Assembly (NCBI GenBank): GCA_004431415.1
Contig: QPMI01000408.1
Span: forward strand, 992,001 to 1,056,000
Direction: 5' to 3'
Length of the DNA stretch: 64,000 bases
From: Cyanophora paradoxa
Lineage: Eukaryota; Glaucocystophyceae; Cyanophorales; Cyanophoraceae
Positions 1 through 11,400 of this stretch are shown here, piece by piece. The position numbers were made by a program, and so were the translations under genes. The stretch's first letter is position 1, and each line of letters opens with the position of its first letter. The notes under the pieces are model-generated. The model was not told the origin of the DNA, searched no databases, and worked only from the letters and a program-made list of their open reading frames with translations.

Positions 1-923
1 CCTCAACAGATGGATCAGGCTCCGAAACAGCACGAGGAGAACGCGCTCTCGGAGACCCCTCCTCGTCGCCCGCCTGCCCCAAGGCATCGCTCTCATCAAC
101 GATGATGATAATCGGGTCGCTGTCTCCCGGGAAAGGAGACACACGACGCTCGCCGGCCGGTCGCCCGGCAGGCACAGAGGCCGGAGAGCTGGAAGGAGAG
201 GCGTAGGACCCGGGGGTGGGCACGAGGGGGCGCGGAAGTTCAGCCGACCCATGATCCTCGCCTCCCTCGTTGACAGGCAGATCCTCGGCCCCCTGGCCGT
301 GCGGGTCTACAGCCGTCGCAGTCGAAGCATTCCCTCCAGACCCAGTAACTCTCGGTAAAAAAGAGCCTGCATCTGATATAATTGCTGTCAATCGCAATTG
401 CGAAATAAAACGTCAGAAGAGCAATCACAGTAATCAGACAAGTCACCATCGAAAACATGATCATCACCATCAGTTGGTTCCAAAGTAAGGCCACCTTCAA
501 CAACAAGCTCATCATCATCGAAATCAGCTGGTTTCAAAGGGCGGTTCCAACATGCCAGATTTCGCCGGAACCGCTCCTTATGAAACGCTGCCGCAGGCCG
601 ATAAAACGTTCAGATATATCAGAATATGCGCTAAGAGAATAAGAAAGAAAAACGACAACTTATTAAATAAATGACGCACCATCAGCGACAGGAGTAAAGT
701 CCGCAGCGGTTGCTGGAAGATCCTTAGAACTGTCTTCCGCGGCGGCAGCGCTCTCATCGGTAGAAGACGAGCTAAGCGACGGAAAGCACTCGTTTGACGA
801 AGGAGCAGTGCCTGCAGCGATGATGCTCAAGTCAGTTGCAGAAGGCAGGTCGCGCCGAACACGCTAACAATGTAGAGATTCGCGACCACCTTCGCTAGCG
901 GAGCTGACCGCAGCCGCACTCAT
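1..923 (-). CDS. Partial gene: acidic, Ser-rich protein with SUMO-interacting-like motif
   Basis: Four exons join in frame on the minus strand: 923-890, 811-680, 587-447 and 366-1, which runs off the window. The chosen start is an ATG opening MSAAAVSSASE; introns begin GTGGTC, GTGCGT and GTGACT and end GCAG or GGCAG, all in phase 1, and the first has a CTGAC branch-like site. The protein is rich in Ser, Asp and Glu and looks disordered. It includes a short basic patch (HKERFRRN), then acidic runs, then Pro/Ser-rich sequence. Near positions 85-115 it reads DPIIIIVDESD, the form of a SUMO-interacting motif (four aliphatics followed by acids). I do not recognise the family. The splice logic is convincing; the function is unknown and the 3' end is missing. 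Confidence 0.6.
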
Positions 924-1704
924 CAGAGTCCAATCCGACAGGCGCCGGCGGTGACTAGTACTAGTACTGCGTCCAGGAATCAGGTCGCGTCCCACGGAGT
1001 AGCCGCACTCCGTGAGATCAAATAGTCACCTTATACGCCTCACCGGGAGCCTACCCAAACTGAGGCTCCCGGAGTCTTTGCGACCGCAAGTAACGGAGCC
1101 CTTGCGACCGCGAGTAAAACGAGCGGCCTGGCTTAGCCAAGCGTGCGGCACAATAGGATGTGCCTGTGTCCAAGCAACTGCGCTCTCCGCGGTGCCCGAA
1201 CGACGATGCTGTGGCCAAGCAACTAAGCAGGCAAGACAAGGGTACAACTATAAGACCGGAGAGCAAACGCTACAGACGGCGGACGGAGGAAAAACCACAG
1301 CTGCCGGACGACGGAGGTGTACACCGTCCACAATACGAGCTCGAGTCGCGTCGTGCTCGACCAAGCGGCGCTCAAAGCAAAGCCGGAAGTGCGCCTCGCA
1401 CCGGAGAGATCCTGAGCACGCGCGCTCAACTGCTCAACAGAAGGAGACCGAGATGCTGGGCCCTCGAACGCAAGGGTGCGGCAGTGCGCTCCACCCGACC
1501 CGTCCCGCAGGTGGCACAGAGAATTCTGTCGCCTTCTCCAGCCCGAGGCCCAGGGAGAATCGCGTACCAGTTTTGCCGCTTCGCGTGTCTCCTCTGACTC
1601 GACGGCAGATATTGATCCCCCGATCTGTGGCTCGGTACTGATCGGCGCGCAATGACGTTTTCTCAGTCATTCAGCACCGGCGAGGTTGCGGGGAGCGTCA
1701 GCGA
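924..1704. other. Spacer with no supported gene
   Basis: Only short overlapping reading frames without domain-like sequence or matching splice signals are present. The 5' flank of the leftmost gene lies here. I see no RNA gene or regulatory element that I can name. Confidence 0.4.
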
Positions 1705-3895
1705 CATCCCTCCATGCTGCGCTGAGAGCCACGCAGGAGGCAAGGCCTCTGCACGTCGCGTCGAGCGGCAGCTCGACGAGCAGCCTCGAGCTTCTGCCCG
1801 GGTGCGTAAGCCGCCCCGCCCCGCCCCGCCCCGCCCAGCCCCGACGCCATGCTGCGATGCGAAAAGTGCACGAGGCAAGGCCTCTGCACGCCACGTCGAG
1901 CGGCAGCTCGACGAGCGGCCTGCTGCGCTGAGGGACAAGCAGGAGGCAAGGCCTCCGCACGCCGCGTCGAGCGGCAACTCGGCGAGCGGCCTCGAGCTTC
2001 GCCCCGCCCGGCTTAGTGAGCAGCCCCGCCCCGCCCCGCACCGCCCCGCCCCGCCCCGCCCCGACCCGCCGCCATACTGAGCTGAGAGACGCGCAGGAGG
2101 CAAGGCCTCCGCACGCCGAGTCGAGCGGCAACTCGGCGAGCGGCCTCGAGCTTCGCCCCGCCCGGCTTCGTGAGCCGCCCCGCCCCGCCCGCCCCGCCCC
2201 GCCCCGCCCCGCCCCGACCCGCCGACATACTGAGCTGAGAGACGCGCAGGAGGCAAGGCCTCCGCACGCCGCGTCGAGCGGCAACTCGGCGAGCGGCCTC
2301 GAGCTTCGCCCCGCCCGGCTTCGTGAGCCGCCCCGCCCCGCCCCGCCCCGCCCCGTCCCGCCGCCATGCTGCGCTGAGAGACAAGCAGGAGGCAACGCCT
2401 CCGCACGCCGCTTCAAGCAGCCGCTCGGCGAGCGGCCTCGAGCTTCCCCCCGCCCGGGCTCGTGAGCCGCCCCGCCCCACTCCGCCCCGCTCCGCCGCCA
2501 TGCTGCGCTGAGAGACGCGCAGGAAACAAGGCCTCTGCACGCCGCGCCGAGCGGCAGCTCGGCGAGCGGCCTCGAGATTCACCCCGCCCGGCTTCGTGAG
2601 CCGCCCGCCCCGCCCCCCCCCGCCCCGCCCCACCCCGCCACCATGCCGCGCCGAAAGACAAGCAGGAGACAAGACAGCTGCACGCCAAGTCGAGCGGCAG
2701 CTCGGCGAACGGCATCGAGCCTCGCCCCGCCCGGCTACGTCACGAAGTCGCTGATCATGAAGAATCCGGACGCCTACACCCATCTACAGGAGGAGGATCA
2801 GGATGAGTAGCGGCCTCGAGCTTCGCCCCGCCCATCTTCGCGAGCCACCCCACCCCGCCGCGCCCCGCCCCGCCCCGCCGCCATGCTGCGCTGAGATACG
2901 CGAAGGAGGCAAGGCCTCGGCACGCCGCGTCGAGCGGCAGCTCGGCGAGCGGCCTCGAGCCTCGGCCCGCCCATCTTCGCGAGCCACCCCACCCCGCCCC
3001 GCCCCGCCCCGCCCCGCCGCCATGCTGCGCTGAGAGACGCGCAGGATGCAAGGCCTCCGCACGCCGAATCAAGCGGCAGCTTGGCGACCGGCCTCGAGCT
3101 TCCCCCCGCCCGGGATCGTGAGCCGCCCCGCCCAGCCCCACCCCACTCCGCCGCCGCGAAGCGATGAGAGACGCGCAGGAGGCAAGGCCTCTGCACGCCG
3201 CGTCGAGCGGCAGCTCGGCGAGCGGCCTCGAGCTTCGCTCCGCCCGGCTTCGTGAGCCGCCCCGCCCCGCCCCGCCCCGCCCCGCCCCGCCGCCATGCTG
3301 CGCTGAGAGACGCGCAGGAGGCAAGGCATCCGCACGCCGCGTCGAGCGGCAGCTCGGCGAGCGGCCTCGAGCTTCCCCCCGCCCGGGATCGTGAGCCGCC
3401 CCGCCCAGCCCCACCCCACTCCGCCGCCGCGAAGCGCTGAGATACGCGCAGGAGACAAGGCCTCTGCACGCCGCGTCGAACGGCAGCTCGGCGAGCAGCC
3501 TCGAGCTGAGCTCCGCCCTGCTTCGTGAGCCGCCCCGCCCCGCCCCACCCCGCCCCGCCGCGCCCCGCCCCGCCCCGTCCCGCCGCCATGCTGCGGTGAG
3601 AGCCGCGCAGGAGGCAAGGCCTCCGCACGCCGCGTCGAGCGGCAGCTCGGCGAGCGGCCTCGAGCTTCTCCCGCCCGGGATCGTGAGCCGCCCCGCCCGA
3701 CCCACCCGCTCCGCCGCCGCGAAGCGCTGAGAGACGCGCAGGAGGCAAGGCCTCTGCACGCCGCGTCAAGCGACAGCTCGGCGAGCAGCCTCGAGCTTCG
3801 CCCCGCCCAGCTTCGTGAGCCGCCCCGCCCCGCCCCCCCCGCCCCGCCGCGCCCCGCCCCGCCCCGCCGCCATGCTGCGCAGGGAGACACGCAGT
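1705..3895. repeat. Tandem array 1, ~140-bp GC-rich unit
   Basis: About 15 imperfect units run head to tail. Each has a CATGCTGCGCTGAGAGACGC block, an AGGAGGCAAGGCCTC block, a block with GCGAGCGGCCTCGAGCTTC, and a variable CCCCGCC tract. Spacing between successive CATGCTGCG-type blocks is about 130-155 bases. Long open frames on both strands are by-products of the repeat (Ala/Arg/Gly/Pro only) and are not genes. The array could be satellite or minisatellite DNA; no transposon ends are visible. Confidence 0.85.
2736..2809 (+). other. Non-repeat insert inside array 1
   Basis: About 70 bases here interrupt the GC-rich repeat with sequence of ordinary composition. Read on the plus strand it contains ATGAAGAATCCGGACGCC and ends in GATGAGTAG, giving MKNPDAYTHLQEEDQDE followed by a stop. 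It could be a captured exon end or chance; there is no flanking gene for it to belong to. Confidence 0.4.
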
Positions 3896-5159
3896 ACCCC
3901 GACGTCGCCACCCTTCAGCGCCAAGCAATTACGGCCCCCCATCGCCCCGCCCGCTCAAACATGCTCCCCGCAGAGGAAGTCCAAGGGAGGGCGAGGACGG
4001 CGTGCTACACGACGGAGGTGACGTCATCGGCTCGCCAACGCCACCCCTACGGCCCCCCTGCGCCCCTTCCACGCATTCCGGCTCCCCGCCCCGGCAGACC
4101 CGCTGTAGCTGCGGTCCCCGGGGGACAGAGGACAGCGTCCTCCGCATTGAGAGGCACGTCATCAGCTCGCCCCGGCCGCCCTCAATGCCCATGCTCGCGG
4201 CACACCGCCGGCGCCCCGCCCCACCCGCCTTCCGGCGCCTCGCACATGCTGCCCCCAATCACACGGCCACCGTGATTTTCCAGCTCCCATGTGGGCAATG
4301 CAGGGCGCGCGCGGGCATCCACACAGATAAGACATGCCACAAAATATCAACACTGTGACAGAATACAACATGCACATCACACAACATTCGACTCACTTCG
4401 ACCAACATGAGCAGGCGGCCGTCGGCACACCCTCATGCCACCGCCGCGGGCCCCACGCGGAAGGGCGGAGGCGCGGGGAAGGGCAGCACAACGCGAGACG
4501 CTCGAAGGAGGCGGGGAAGGTGGCGACGCTTGAAGACAGCGGCGATCGCTTGAAGGCGGCAGCAGCGGCGGTAGACGCTTAAAGACAAGACGCTTGAAGG
4601 CCACTAGAACCTGCGATCAGGAACATGCGAGGGCAGCAGCCTAAACCTTGGGCGACCGATGTTAGCGGAAGCAACACTGCACATGCGCAGAAAACGGGGC
4701 GCACGGTGGCACTCATTCTTGAGCCGTGTTCGCCGCAGACTATAACTAGGATGCGACGACCCCGCGTGGTCATCCATCTGTCGTTGCCCGTGAGGGCGAC
4801 ACCCACGACGGGACGTCGACGCGGTCAACCTGTAATCGCCATGCCATCGTAGTCCGCTCCCAATAGCTTCGCGCGGAAGAAGAAAGCACTCCATGTTAGA
4901 AAGACAAGCACAACCCATGCGCGGAGGAAGGCACGCACGGTAAACCGCGGTACAGATGAACAATGAGCTCATCGCTCATTCTTGTCGCACCGGCATGGAA
5001 CCCTAGCACCATCCCACCCAACACATTCCTTCGGAAGCTCAGCCATGAGGCTCTCACAATGACATAAAAGCGCGGACCGTACCTGTGGCCGAGCAACTGC
5101 GCGGCCGCGTCAATATCAACGACCAGCTGACCGGCAGGCCGGGCCCGTCAATATGCAGT
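3896..5159. other. Unique spacer between the two arrays
   Basis: The first ~350 bases are GC-rich with a loosely repeated GACGTCATCGGCTCGCC / CACGTCATCAGCTCGCC phrase near 4019 and 4155. The rest is non-repetitive. Open frames exist (for example 4604-4972 on the minus strand) but show no recognisable domain and no consistent splice pattern. No gene is called. Confidence 0.4.
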
Positions 5160-5280
5160 ACCCGTAGATCTAGACCAGCCGTCCCGGACGGCTGCTCACA
5201 TCGCATAGACCCTGGTTCGAATCCAGAGAGTGAGTCTTATTCAAGTTCGTTAGCTAGGACATGGACTAGAATATAGTAAG
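5160..5280 (+). repeat. tRNA-like element with Pol III box A and box B, copy 1
   Basis: A box-A-like TAGACCAGCCG (5171-5181; one mismatch to TRGYNNARNNG) is followed 43 bases later by GGTTCGAATCC (5214-5224), a perfect box B. Between them is a strong hairpin with AGCCGTC/GACGGCT arms. No canonical acceptor stem or D-arm folds, so this is not called a tRNA gene; it resembles a tRNA-derived SINE head. It is followed by a tail ending GGACATGGACTAGAATATAG and then array 2. Confidence 0.6.
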
Positions 5281-6480
5281 CCGCCCGGGGCGCAGCGGCG
5301 GGTCATCTCTCGCTTGGTGCGCGCCTCCCCACCCTTCGCCACCGCGCCTCGCGCGACGGGGCGGGCACAAGGATCTCGACTCGCGACGCCCGCGCGGCGG
5401 AGGCGGCCGGAACGCAGCGGCGACCCATCTCTCGCTTGGTGCGCGCCTCCCCGCCCTTCAGCGCCGCGCCCCGCACGACAGGTGAGGGCCCGACTCGCAG
5501 CGCCTTCGCGCCAGGGCCGGGGCGCCCGGGGTGCAGCGGCGGGCAATGTCTCGCTTGGTGCGAACCTCCCCGCCCTTCCCCGCCGCGCCCTGCGCGACGG
5601 GGCGGGCGCAGGTAGCTCTACTCACGGCGCCTTCGCGGCGGGGGCGACCAGGACGCAGCGGCGGCCCATCTATAGCTTCGTGCGCGCCTCCCCGCCCTTC
5701 ACCGCCGCGCCCCGCGCGACAAGCCGAGCGCAGTCGACCCGCCTCGCAGGGCGCAGTGCTAGCGGCGGACCATCTCTTACTTGGTGCGGGCCTCCAAGCA
5801 CTTCGTCGCCGCGCCTCGCGACGGGGCGGGCGCAGGGATCTCGACTCACGACGCCCGCGCGGCGGCGGCGGCCGGAACGCAGCGGCGGCCCATCTCTCGC
5901 TTGGTGCCCGCCTCCCCGCACTTCGACACCGCGCCTCGCGCGACGGGGCGGACGCAGGGGTCTCGACTCACGACGCCCGCGCGGCGGGGGCGGCCGGAAC
6001 GCAGCGGCGGCCCATCTCTTGCTTGGTGCGCGCCTCCCCGACCTTCAGCGCCGCGCCCCGCGCGACAAGGTGAACGCAGGCGACCCAACTCGCAACGCCT
6101 TCGCGTCAGGGCCGTGGCGGCCGGGGTGCAGCGGCGGCCCATGTCTCGCTTGGTGCGTTCCTCCCCGCCCTTCCCCTCCGCGCCCCATGCGACCGGACGG
6201 GCGCAGGTCGCTCGCCTCGCGGCGCCTTCGCGGCGGGCGCGGCCGGGACGCAGCAGGTGCCTACTGTGCTCTCCGCGTCCGTGCCTCGCGCGACGGGGCG
6301 GGCGCAGGGAGGTAAACTCGCAGCGTCCTCGCGGCGGCGGCGGCCGGGACATAGCGGCGGCTCATCTCTCGCTTCGTGCGCACCTCCCCGCCCTTCGACG
6401 CCGCGCCCCGCGCGACTAGGTGAGCGCAGGCAACCCAACTCGAGGCGCCTTCACGACTGGACCGGGACGGCAGGAGGATA
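5281..6480. repeat. Tandem array 2, first copy, ~120-bp unit
   Basis: Units are marked by CATCTCTCGCTTGGTGCG variants near 5303, 5421, 5540, 5663, 5767, 5887, 6008 and 6137, about 118-130 bases apart. The block ends with ACTAGGTGAGCGCAGGCAAC and a GGACCGGGACGGC phrase. The Arg/Ala/Pro-rich open frames in both directions are artefacts of the repeat. Confidence 0.85.
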
Positions 6481-6784
6481 GCAATTGAGAACAAAAATCC
6501 CAAGCTAGAGTGCGTCGGCGGCGGTCACAGAGGCCAAGTCCGCAGCTGCAAGCAGAGGCCAAGCCCTGAAGTTCGCAGCTGCAAGCACGGCAGCGGGGCC
6601 ACAGCCCTGGCGGCGGTCTAGGTAGATACATAGATTCCTTGCGGGCGCACACCCTGATTGTTTAGCAGAGGCTAAATAACTACCAGTTCATTACCTAGGA
6701 CATGGACTACAATAACGTAGGCCGCCCGAAGAGAAGATGACCGGCGACAACGGCCAAATGGTTCGGGCGGAAGCTTGGATATTC
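6481..6784. other. Spacer between the two array-2 copies
   Basis: This is a unique sequence of about 300 bases with a short CCGCAGCTGCAAGC repeat near 6540-6595. Near 6690 it holds a degenerate third copy of the CTAGGACATGGACTA tail that follows the tRNA-like elements. No gene is seen. Confidence 0.5.
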
Positions 6785-6935
6785 GGTACCCGAAGATCTA
6801 GACCAGCCGTCCGGAACGGCTGCTCACATCGCATAGACCCTGGTTCGAATCCAGGGAGTGGGTCTTATTCGCCATCTTGCTTTCAGTCCACGGTACAAAG
6901 TTCGTTAGCTAGGACATGGACTAGAATATAGTAAG
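6785..6935 (+). repeat. tRNA-like element with Pol III box A and box B, copy 2
   Basis: Same element as at 5160-5280: box-A-like TAGACCAGCCG at 6799-6809 and box B GGTTCGAATCC at 6842-6852, again 43 bases apart. The hairpin is retained with a changed loop (CAGCCGT-CCGGA-ACGGCTG). The box B stem is better paired here than in copy 1. A 26-base insertion precedes the GTTAGCTAGGACATGGACTA tail. Confidence 0.6.
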
Positions 6936-8122
6936 CCGCCTGGAGCGCAGCGCCGGGTCATCTCTCGCATGGTGCGCGCCTCCCCAACCTTCGCCACCGC
7001 GCCCCGCGCGACAAGCAGAGCGCAGGCAACCCCACTCGCAGGGCGCAGCGGCAGCCCATCTCTTACTTGGTGCGGGCCTCCCCGCACTGCGGCGCCGCGC
7101 CTCGCGCGACGGAGCGGGCGCATGGATCTCGACTCAGGACGCCCGCGCGGCATGGGCGGCCGGAACGAAGCGGCGGCCCATCTCTCGCTTGGTGCGCGCC
7201 TCCCCGCCCTTAAGCGCCGCGCCCCGCACGACGAGGTGAGGGCAGGCGACCCGACCCGCAGCGCCTTCGCGACAGGGCAGGGGCGCCCGGGGTGCAGCGG
7301 CGGGCCATGTCTCGCTTGGTGCGAACCTCCCCGCCCTTCCCCGCCGCGCCCTGCGCGACGGGCGGGCGCAGGTAGCTCTACTCGCGGTGCCTTCGCGGCG
7401 GGGGCGACCGGGACGCAGCGGCGGCCCATCTATAGCTTCGTGCGCGCCTCCCCGCCATTCACCGCCGCGCCCGCGCGACAAGCCGAGCGCAGTCGACCCG
7501 CCTCGCAGGGCGCAGTGCTAGCGGCGGACCATCTCTTACTTGGTGCGGGCCTCCAAGCACTTCGGCGCCACGCCTCGCGCGACGGGGCGGGCGCAGGGGT
7601 CTCGACTCACGACGCCCGCGCGGCGGGGGCGGCAGGAACGCAGCGGCGGCCCATCTCTTGCTTGGTGCGCGCCTCCCCGACCTTCAGCGCCGCGCCCCGC
7701 GCGACGAGGTGAACGCAGGCGACCCAACTCGCGGCGCCTTCGCGTCAGGGCCGTGGCGGCCGGGGTGCAGCGGCGGCCCATGTCTCGCTTGGTGCGGGCC
7801 TCCCCGCCCTTCCACGCCGCGCCCTGTGCGACCGGACGGGCGCAGGTAGCTCGCCTCACCGAGTCGCGGCGCCTTCGCGGCGGGCGCGGCCCGGACGCAG
7901 CGGGTGCATACTGTGCTCTCCGCGTCTGCGCCTCGCGCGACGGGGCGGGCACAGTGAGGTGAACTCGCAGCGTCCTCGCGCCGGCGGCGGCCGGGGCATA
8001 GCGGCGGCTCATCTCTCGCTTCGTGCGCACCTCCCCGCCCTTCGACGCCGCGCCCCGCGCGACTAGGTGAGTGCAGGCAACCCAACTCGAGGCGCTTTCG
8101 CGGCTGGACCGGGACGGCCGGG
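6936..8122. repeat. Tandem array 2, second copy
   Basis: This repeats the order of the first copy at an offset of about 1.63-1.65 kb, beginning GAGCGCAGCGCCGGGTCATC and ending with ACTAGGTGAGTGCAGGCAAC and GGACCGGGACGGCC. Some 120-bp units present in copy 1 are missing or rearranged. The whole element-plus-array therefore looks like a direct segmental duplication. Confidence 0.8.
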
Positions 8123-8447
8123 ACTATCCGCACCGGCCACCCCCACAGGCCCGCCCAGCGGCCGCCCCGCCCCACCCAGCGTCCGCCCTGCCCGTGGCCG
8201 CCCTGACCCGCCCGCCCGCCCCGCCCCGCCACGCCCCGCCCCGCGGCCGACAAACTAAATTGTACGAATACAAGTGTAATACTAGCTGGCTTCTCAGAAG
8301 TGAGAGCAGCGCCGCGGCGCTGGCAGTCATGCAGCCACAGACCTTAAGCTTCCAGAAGTTTAGTCCGACGAAAAAATAGTGGAGGGCATCACACCTGCCG
8401 CAATGAAAACATCATCCAAGGGATAACAGGAAAGTAGACATATACCG
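8123..8447. other. GC-rich spacer downstream of the C48 gene
   Basis: The segment opens with a C-rich tract (8140-8250), passes into ordinary sequence and carries CTTAAGCTT at 8343-8351. No gene or RNA is seen. Confidence 0.5.
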
Positions 8448-11400
8448 CTATAGGCAGGACGAACATGCAGAAAAGTCCAACGCAGGAACTTGGTCCGTGG
8501 ACTTCATAACTTGCTCCTCCATCAGAGCGATGGAAGTCTTGCGTTTGCGCGAAATAAAGGTGTGGTTCGATCTTGATATCGTCATGACCTTCGTCATCTC
8601 CTCAACGCTGAAGTTCGCAATATCGAGTGCAATCCAATCGACTGCAGCAGGCCAGACAGGCGAGCTCATGCCAATATCAAGCTCCTCCAAAGTAGCTTCG
8701 AAGCAGACACAAACCCAATCGCCGCAATTAATCACTCCAGTCTGCAGCTTGAAGCCAGGTGGAACTACAAGAGTGCAGATATAATCTGGGAAAAGACGAT
8801 GTAGCTCTACCTCTAGCTCTTCCGGCATGCCGTCTCCTTTCGAATCGAACCAGCGAATTTGCTTCAACTCCTTCATTACGGACATCAGGCAAAAATGCTC
8901 TCCAAATCCGCGGGGATCAACGTTGTCCCCTGTAGTAACAGGACACGAAAAGCACACAGCACTACCACCATTCAACATAAGGTTCGCCGCTCTATCTGGA
9001 GTATTCAGGCTGCGTAGAGACTGCAGGAGCAGCTGCTCGTGCATCGGGTAGGCGAGCATCACGCGCTGAAGCAAGTGATTGTACTTCTTGGACTTGAGAG
9101 CCCCAGATGTCGTGCAGGCAACGTGAACGTCCTGCGCGTCTCATGTCAGCACACGAAGCTAGAAAAACCATAACCAACGCAATCATTACGCTTTCACCGT
9201 TAGCCAATCCTTGGAGGATGGGACTGTCTGTTCTGAATGCGGCCGGCTGGTCGTCCTCTGCCGCGCTTGATTCCCCTTGCCGCGCTTCGCAGTTGGAGTT
9301 CCACGCGCATTCTCCATCCCCTAGGCAAACGTGCGTCAAGAATAAAGACACCCAGCGGCAGACGCAAAAAGGGACACACGTCAACACGCTCGTCAGTTGC
9401 CCCGTAGCCCTCAGCCGGAACAGAGACGGCAGCCTCGCGTCCGGCCGAGTTCAAAACAGATGAGCTACGGCTCGGCGATCAGATCACATTGACGAAAGTG
9501 CTTGAAACCGCTACGGTTACACACCGTCTCTTGGGAGGCATCACACGGCAGGGACAATACGGCAGATGGTGAAGAAGCGCCCGCCCGATCGCATCAACCA
9601 GCAGCGGCTCAAAAACGGACAACGAGCGCCGAACAGTGACAACGAGGGCCGGTGAACGAAGTGCCGGGTACACAGATAATCAAGTCGGTTCCCCGCATTC
9701 GCGTATACATAAGTATACGCGTGAGCTCATTGCAGCATTCAGCGTGTCTGCATGCCGTAGATGCCGCACGAGACAAACGACCGTTCATTGCCCGGAAGGA
9801 AGCAGAATAGCGGCACCACCCATCGAGCGCGAGGTGGGACGCGGAAAGCACAGTAGGCACTCGAACAACGAGGCAGGGACACGGAGGGCGAACCAGAGGC
9901 AACCAGCTAACGTCACTGGATGCAAAAGTCCCTAAATTCAGCGAACTGCTGTACACGAGCACATACAGACGCTCAATCACGTCCATTCAATGGACAGCAT
10001 ATAAAAACAAGCCCAGTTCAGGGAAGTGGGGGAAGAAAGAGGACAGTCGATGCACTCCGGAACCCTATGTATGACCTATACAGGGGGGCACTGCCCCTGA
10101 CGGCGACGAACTTGTTCGACCGGTAGAAGATTGTAATCCGAAAGGTTCACGTAGAGTCGCGCAATCTACCAGATAGACACAGTGAGAATATCCATGGCAA
10201 GGCAACATCAGCGAACGAGGCATGTTATTATCGCGAGAGCACCGTGACACACCCGTCCGTTCTCGCGGAAGGTTAACAGGTTCCGGTCGACGTCGGCTGC
10301 GATCAGTATCGCTATCTGCGCGAGTTCAATTACAGCCACATTGCACGCCCCGACTACATCAGCCAAGGCAATTATGCACCTTGGTAAGCGACTGGGCTCT
10401 GTCGATGCGCTTGAGAACCTTCTCGTTGAAAGCAGCACCATGCATGAGTGCCCTTACATAGTGCACAGTATGCTTGCCGATTTTCTCCTCGGTGAGCATC
10501 ACGAATTTCTGCAAATCAGCCCCGTGTCAAAGAAGAAGCGAAAGCAATGCACGTGAGCCACACTAACTTGGTAGACGTTGCTTGCGTCGCTCGACCGGTC
10601 CACCCACATGAACATAGTGCCAAGAGTGGAAGCAGCTCGCTCGAGACGGTATTGCGACAGTAGGCAGGACCCGCAACACCGCTCAGAGATCCACCACAGC
10701 AGCTGCCGGTTAATCAACAATGCATATCCTAGGGAGGGAATGCATATTCTAGATAGAGAATGAAGAGGTTGCTAACCTCGCAATAGCGGAGAACCTCATC
10801 AGACAAAAGTGCCAGTCGCCGGATCAGGCACTCTACCTTAATGAACAAGTGATCCCATACACAGCAGCGCTTGCTTTCGGTCGCGTCGGTGTCCCTGATA
10901 AGCTTGAATGCGGCCTGCACGCTCTAAGTCAGCAACTAGTAACGCGCCACGCGAAAGACAGAGCAAGCAGCTTCCCCGCGCCTCAGCCCAATACGTAGCA
11001 CCGGAGATATCCCCCTGCTCCAGCCGGGACAGCGCCAGGGTATAATGAAGAACGGGGTACGACGGAATGCTTGAATTCAGCTTGAGGATCGTCTGCTGAA
11101 AGGACATGCCAACCTGCAAGGTTCAGGCGATCAACAGAGAACGAGGGGGCGAATGCGCAAATAACAGGCACAAAAAACCCACCAGTGCGACATTCCCCGC
11201 GCTCTTGAAGTTGTACCGCGTTAGCTGGACCTCAGCCAGAAACTGGCAATGTTCATAGATTTGACCAGGATCAAAGGCCATCCGGGCGGCGGAATCAGCA
11301 CTTGCAAACTCCGTCAACTCGCTCTGTGACATCGGAGAGGCAGGTATCATGATATGGCTGGCCGCGGATCTATGAAAAGGCAATCGTACATGCACACCTC

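Noticed and set aside
240-518. Hydrophobic minus-strand open frame (MMMSLLLKVALLWNQL)
   Set aside because: It overlaps out of frame with exons that splice together cleanly in phase 1; the hydrophobic run comes from reading Asp codons (GATGAT) in another frame.
1663-3928. Long Ala/Arg/Gly/Pro-rich open frames in array 1 on both strands
   Set aside because: They follow the repeat unit, exist in several frames at once and have no domain or splice support; GC-only repeats rarely contain stops.
5160-6935. Two tRNA genes
   Set aside because: Box B is perfect, but no 7-bp acceptor stem, D-arm or U33 anticodon loop can be formed; kept as tRNA-like elements.
5250-8030. Arg/Ala/Pro-rich open frames across array 2
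   Set aside because: Same reason as array 1: every frame is open because the repeat lacks stop codons.
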